A stretch of 55,024 nucleotides of DNA, from assembly GCA_036504235.1 (NCBI GenBank), contig DASXVN010000074.1, positions 1 through 55,024 on the forward strand. Reading direction: 5' to 3'. Below the pieces are notes generated by a model. It was not told where the DNA came from, made no database searches, and was given only the letters and a program-made list of their open reading frames with translations. The DNA is from Zipacnadum sp036504235. Lineage in GTDB: Bacteria > Armatimonadota > Zipacnadia > Zipacnadales > Zipacnadaceae. Position 1 is the stretch's first letter, and each line of letters starts with the position of its first letter. The translations under genes were made by a program, and so were the position numbers. Of this stretch, positions 50,751 through 55,024 are shown piece after piece.

Positions 50751-53527
50751 TCTGTGTCTTCCTCCCTTGCCGCGTTCTCAACAATGAGGCCCAGTTCTTC
50801 GTCCAGTCGCAACGTGAATCCGTCACCCTGCAGCACCCCTGCCGCGCTAAAGACCGCGGGGCGCAAGTGCCGAAGTGAGGCTTGTCTGCGCCAGGCTGCC
50901 GGCACGTCTGTGGCTAAGAAATGCACGGCGACCTTGGCCATCGACAAGCGCACGGCTCGCTGGTTGAGTCTCTCGATGGTGGCCTCGTCGGACTTTTGTG
51001 TCGGGTCCACCGGCTCAGTTAGCGCCCGGTCCAAGTACCAGCGATCGCCCTCGCCATAGAGGCAAACCACCTCCACCGAGGGACCCTCCGACCATCTGGT
51101 TTGGGCTTGCAGGAGAGGATTCAGGTCCGGTGCATCCTCCTCCAAGCAGCACTTCGTGAGTTCCGCCAGCGCTCCTCGATGAGTTGGCAAACGCAGATAC
51201 GCTTCCGTCGCTTGTCTCTCCATCTTCGCTTGCCGGGCGTCAAGCCGCTCCCGTACTGACGCCAATCTGGAGCCCCAGACGCCCTCCGGTATCGCTTCGG
51301 TGTCGTCCGTGTAGACCTGCTCAATAAGCTCCTCCACCTCCCCCGGCACGGCAATGAACTCGCGGTCTCCTAACGTCTCCCACGTCTTTAGCAATACATA
51401 CTCCTCGTATACGTAGCGGCTTGCGCCGAAATCCGGCATCCCATCGCGGTCTAGGCCCGGCCGCAGAAGCCATAGCCTGGGTCTCTCCAAGCCGGGCGGG
51501 CGCGGCTGTCCGGTGTCATGTCGGTGGAGTCGGCCCGACCTCTGCAGCAGCAGGTCCACGGGAGCCATTTCGCTGACCATGAGGTCGAAGTCCAGATCCA
51601 GGCTCTGCTCCACCACCTGCGTCGCTACAAGCACCGCCGCGTGGGGTCTCTGTTTGCGGTCCTTGCCGAAGAGGCGCAGCGCCAGAACTTCCCGCTCCTG
51701 GCGGGCGCCAAAGGGATACCGGGCATGAAACAGGTAGACCTCAACCCCGCACGGCCGCAAACTCTCGCACAGGCACTGGAACACCTCCTGGGCCCTCGTC
51801 ACGGTATTGCACACGCACGCTGCACAACCGCCGTCTGCGAGCGCCCCGGCGAGGTCCTCAGCCAAGGCTGTCACGTCCGAGTCATGCCACTCAACCAGCA
51901 GTGGTGCTCGCTGCTGCACAGAGAATCCCGTGCTGCCGGCCTGCCCGTCGTCAACCCAGGTGATCCGAGGATAGCTTTCCTCGGGCACGTCTATTTCCTG
52001 ACCGGCATACGCGCGGATCAAGGCCTCGCGACGGGACTTAGGAAGGGTAGCTGAGAGGATGACAACGCCACAGTGCAAGGCGGAGAGCCAGGTGAGGAGT
52101 CTCTGGAGAATCGTGGTGGTGTACGTGTCGTAAGCGTGTACCTCATCCAGGATGATCGTTCTATAGGCGAGCCCAAACAGTCGGACAAACACGTGCCTCG
52201 TGGGTAGAACAGCCATGAGCGCCTGATCAATGGTTCCCACGGCAAAGGGAGACAGGAGACCCCGCTTGCGGAAGGTGAACCACTCCGCCGCGACCACGGC
52301 GCCCTCGCCCTCCTGCCGCTGGCTCTCATCATAGACCTGGCTGAGCTTCAGCATTTCCTGGTAGTGGGCCGAGAGCAAGGCCTGTCTGTGTACCAACGAT
52401 AGCTGCGTGGACTCATGAGGGTGACGCCTGCGGAGGTAGTGCTCAAAGCGGGAGAACATCGCGTTGGCCGTGGCCTGAGTCGGCATGGCCACATAGCAGC
52501 CGCGCTGGCCGGCCTGAGAGCCCCACGTGTCGGCCAGGTACAGAGCCGCTTCGGTCTTGCCCTCGCCCATCGGGGCCTCGATGATGACCAAGCCCGGCGC
52601 CGACATGGATGAGCCCAGCAGCACCGTCTCGGCCTGCATATCGCGGAGACTGTCCACCTCGAACAGTGCCTTGAAGTCACACGGCGCAGAGTCTTCGCGC
52701 CAAGCGTCCAACCGCAGGCCGCTGACGGCCGCCTCCGCTAAGCTCCCGCATATCCCCCGGTAAGCTTCTGCGTCTTGGTCCGGAGCGTAGGGAAAGCGGC
52801 TTTCGTCCGAGGCGATCCAGTCGGCCACGGAAACAAGGCCGCCCAGGAAGGTGAGCAAGGGGAGCCGGCGATCATCCAAGCGGTTTACGTCGAGCCCTGC
52901 CGGGACAGAAGAAGGCGGCGCGACGAAGTATCCCAGGGCGAGATACAGATTTCGCCGAACATCATTCCAGCCCGGGCCACCCATCTCGATAACGTCGCCA
53001 GCACCAGGCATATCACCAGCTGCTATCGGGAGCCCGTGGTGCCCGCCAATGCAGGAGGAGACGTCCAGAGTGCCCTGGCGTCCCTGCCAAGCTCTCCCCA
53101 TTGGTGGCGACAGGAGATAGCCCTTTATGACTCGCGCACTCACCTCCCCGTGATTTTTGTTGCTGCTGCCTCGAGGAAAGCTCAAATGCAGGACTGTCTC
53201 CACCGCGTCCTTCAAGAACGGAACCTTTCCCTGGAAACCCGGGGAAGCCTTGCCGATATCGTGTAGCCCACAAAGAAACGCAAGCCAAGCGCCAGCGTCT
53301 TCTTCAGAGTCGAGCCCCATCCATTCTGTCAGCAAACACCTCATACCAGGAGGGAGTGCCTGTCGCCACAATGCCCTGGAGACTGCGGCGGTGTCCCACA
53401 TATGGAATACGAGAGGATGGTAGGCGCCCGTCGCGTCTGCTGATTGAGCCTTTGCCCACAGTCGCAGTAGGGCGGCATCTGGAGCGGAAGGTCGCGTGCT
53501 GTTGGTGAGGTGCTCTGCGTTTGACAT
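50747..53527 (-). CDS. cas3: Cas3 nuclease-helicase
   Basis: 926 residues in one chain. The HD nuclease has His37, the HD pair His89-Asp90 (GLHDIGKAS), GGHHGLP (161-167) and Asp236 (SVADWIASDE). The helicase has Walker A APMGEGKT (318-325), DEVH (461-464), ILSATLP and QRSGRLHRH. It is recruited by Cascade and degrades the target DNA strand. All visible catalytic residues are present. First gene of the operon; the ATG lacks a good ribosome binding site, and no clear promoter is seen upstream. Confidence 0.96.
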   Translation of the reverse strand: MSNAEHLTNSTRPSAPDAALLRLWAKAQSADATGAYHPLVFHMWDTAAVSRALWRQALPPGMRCLLTEWMGLDSEEDAGAWLAFLCGLHDIGKASPGFQGKVPFLKDAVETVLHLSFPRGSSNKNHGEVSARVIKGYLLSPPMGRAWQGRQGTLDVSSCIGGHHGLPIAAGDMPGAGDVIEMGGPGWNDVRRNLYLALGYFVAPPSSVPAGLDVNRLDDRRLPLLTFLGGLVSVADWIASDESRFPYAPDQDAEAYRGICGSLAEAAVSGLRLDAWREDSAPCDFKALFEVDSLRDMQAETVLLGSSMSAPGLVIIEAPMGEGKTEAALYLADTWGSQAGQRGCYVAMPTQATANAMFSRFEHYLRRRHPHESTQLSLVHRQALLSAHYQEMLKLSQVYDESQRQEGEGAVVAAEWFTFRKRGLLSPFAVGTIDQALMAVLPTRHVFVRLFGLAYRTIILDEVHAYDTYTTTILQRLLTWLSALHCGVVILSATLPKSRREALIRAYAGQEIDVPEESYPRITWVDDGQAGSTGFSVQQRAPLLVEWHDSDVTALAEDLAGALADGGCAACVCNTVTRAQEVFQCLCESLRPCGVEVYLFHARYPFGARQEREVLALRLFGKDRKQRPHAAVLVATQVVEQSLDLDFDLMVSEMAPVDLLLQRSGRLHRHDTGQPRPPGLERPRLWLLRPGLDRDGMPDFGASRYVYEEYVLLKTWETLGDREFIAVPGEVEELIEQVYTDDTEAIPEGVWGSRLASVRERLDARQAKMERQATEAYLRLPTHRGALAELTKCCLEEDAPDLNPLLQAQTRWSEGPSVEVVCLYGEGDRWYLDRALTEPVDPTQKSDEATIERLNQRAVRLSMAKVAVHFLATDVPAAWRRQASLRHLRPAVFSAAGVLQGDGFTLRLDEELGLIVENAAREEDTE

Positions 53528-55024
53528 GGGGAGTCGCTATTCACACACTCCTGTCTGAGTGCCGTCACAACCTCGTCTCTTATTCACAGCCGCAGCGAAT
53601 ATTCCTGAGAAGTAGTAGCTATTCCTCCTCGACTAAGTATATTCAGCAAGTGCTATCGGGAAGAATGGAGGACAATACGCAAGCGACAGATGGCATGGTA
53701 GATGCGCACTTGCTGTAAAGATGAGGAGATCAAGAACACTGGCGGAGGGATAACCAGGGGAGGCCATAGGCTGGAATTGCACCCTCCAAAACGACGGGAG
53801 AATGGCTTTCTTGGGAGTAGACCGTATGGATACAAATATGGGACCTACGCATTAGTAGTGACGGCCCAACCCGGTGTCTCCTGGAACATCGGTACTACGA
53901 GCTCTGTACGGCTCCCAGGCGCGTCAGAATCCCAAAGATTGGCTGGACCTACCTCTCCCCCTCTGCGTGTCTTAGAGAGCGGCACAACGGCATTCTCAAT
54001 TTATACCTTCAGAACCCAGGGCCAAACTCGAATACTCAATGGCGCCGCAAATCGAGGTAAGATCTGACCTCCCTACCCGCCCAGCAAACTCCTGGGGGGC
54101 ATCAAGAACCATGCAGGTCATTCGTACATGGATCAGATGCCAGAAAGCAGGAAGACGTGGTTGGCGATAGGAGTCTCGTGGTGCTGCAAAGGTGCGAAAG
54201 AGAGAGGGGGGTACCCAAAGGGCCAGGGGGGTGCTTTTCCCCGGGGGCATACGATCAGAGGCGCCAGGTATATATGAGCAGGCCCGAGCATGCAGGACGA
54301 GCATCAGGGATGGATAGGGAGATGGAAGAACAGGAACTCCTCCTTATGCAATGTAAGGTGGGCTTACGACACGAGGGTCATCTGGTGAGGTAGGGGCGAT
54401 ACCCTCTGCTAGCGATCGAGGCAATAATCTACATACATAATAGAGCCCCGCGGGAATCGTCCTCGCGTGTGTAAAAGCTTCGCCTACCCCCTCTACCCCC
54501 CTCCGCGTAGATCGATTCCACGGCCTACTAGATGCTCCGCAACCCTCTGCGAAGCTCAGCAGGGATCATCAATCGCGGAATAATCGCAAGAAACAGCTAT
54601 CCAGGTCCTGGTAACCAGTGGTATTGGGCTTCTCCCGAGGGGGGTGTCATATTCATACGGGAAAACGGGGGTCTTTGGGGACAGGTTAACAGAGCGAATC
54701 CACCTCAAGGGCGGCCGCCAAGGCCGCCCGATTGGTCATCACCCCCAGAAGCTGTCTGCGGGGTACGAGGGGACACAGGAATCAACCATGCGGATCTGAT
54801 CATCATCTCAAACCTTGGGCCCCATACTGCAAAACCCTGACCCCGTCAGTGGCCCCCACCAAGTGCGACCGCGCGCGGATGAGACTCCCGCGTCGTAATG
54901 CCGTGACGGATCTACTGGTTCTGATTCTGCAGGACAATCGTTAGGAAGGTCGTCTGCTGGTCTTCATGGTCTACGTTGCCCTCATCTTGATCCTGCAAGT
55001 CAAGCCCTGCCGGAGGTTTGACGT
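53528..55024. other. Gene-poor right end
   Basis: 1497 bases with no gene I can support. Open frames at 53702-54067 and 54532-54840 have no ribosome binding site, recognisable domain or codon bias. The base composition is lower in GC than the core. The cas3 promoter should lie near 53530-53700; a TATACT on the minus strand near 53637 and a GAATATTC palindrome near 53600 are the only hints. No tRNA, repeat array or integrase is seen. Confidence 0.5.

Noticed and set aside
53702..54067. A 121-codon open frame in the right-end stretch
   Set aside because: No ribosome binding site, no recognisable domain and no codon preference like the neighbouring genes.

Overview
The window looks like the chromosome of a high-GC, diderm (outer-membrane-bearing) bacterium. 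Signs of an outer membrane are a TolC-type channel, KDO-8-phosphate phosphatase (lipopolysaccharide synthesis), an HtrA protease and three secreted beta-barrel-like proteins. The mix of FAD oxidoreductase plus glycosidase-like genes, Gld-type ABC genes and an alpha/alpha-toroid protein would fit Armatimonadota or a neighbouring phylum. That placement is inference only; no rRNA gene is present.

Left part, 1-13,001: a clipped gene on the minus strand is divergent from a marR-led tripartite efflux operon (marR, tolC-like, macA-like, macB ATPase, macB permease). Facing it is a tightly packed minus-strand operon: membrane-anchored propeller-like protein, kdsC, an orphan DNA methyltransferase, an FAD oxidoreductase and a glycosidase-like protein. 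Next, on the plus strand (13,162-23,221), come dxr-rseP-ispG (isoprenoid synthesis around a site-2 protease), a membrane protein, proS, a Memo/AmrB protein, a small DUF4177-like protein, larB and htrA. From 23,416 to 28,073 lie a toroid protein, a secreted minus-strand protein and three outer-membrane barrel candidates.

Middle, 28,212-40,340: minus-strand housekeeping genes. sppA, polA, rpsA and coaE are followed by an ABC exporter of the GldA/GldF/GldG type with a DUF4340 partner, ending in argD.

Right part, 40,729-55,024: an accessory region. It opens with a short ankyrin-like gene and tRNA-Leu(CAA), then an inverted fragment of the same tRNA 3' end, a gene-poor stretch and a primase-polymerase-domain gene. 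A CRISPR array of 20 repeats follows, then a complete type I-E cas operon (cas3, cse1, cse2, cas7, cas5, cas6e, cas1, cas2) on the minus strand, transcribed toward the array. The last 1.5 kb holds no gene I can support.

The CRISPR locus is complete and by sequence should be functional: the catalytic residues of Cas1, Cas6e and Cas3 are present, the leader has an IHF-like site next to the first repeat, and the far end of the array carries a block of older repeat variants. I did not find a clearly new system. The most unusual points are the primase-polymerase gene at the trailer end of the array, the inverted tRNA fragment, a parS-like palindrome at 27,157, the very long coiled coil of the MacA-like adaptor, and a 112-bp palindromic element that supplies the stop codon of ispG.
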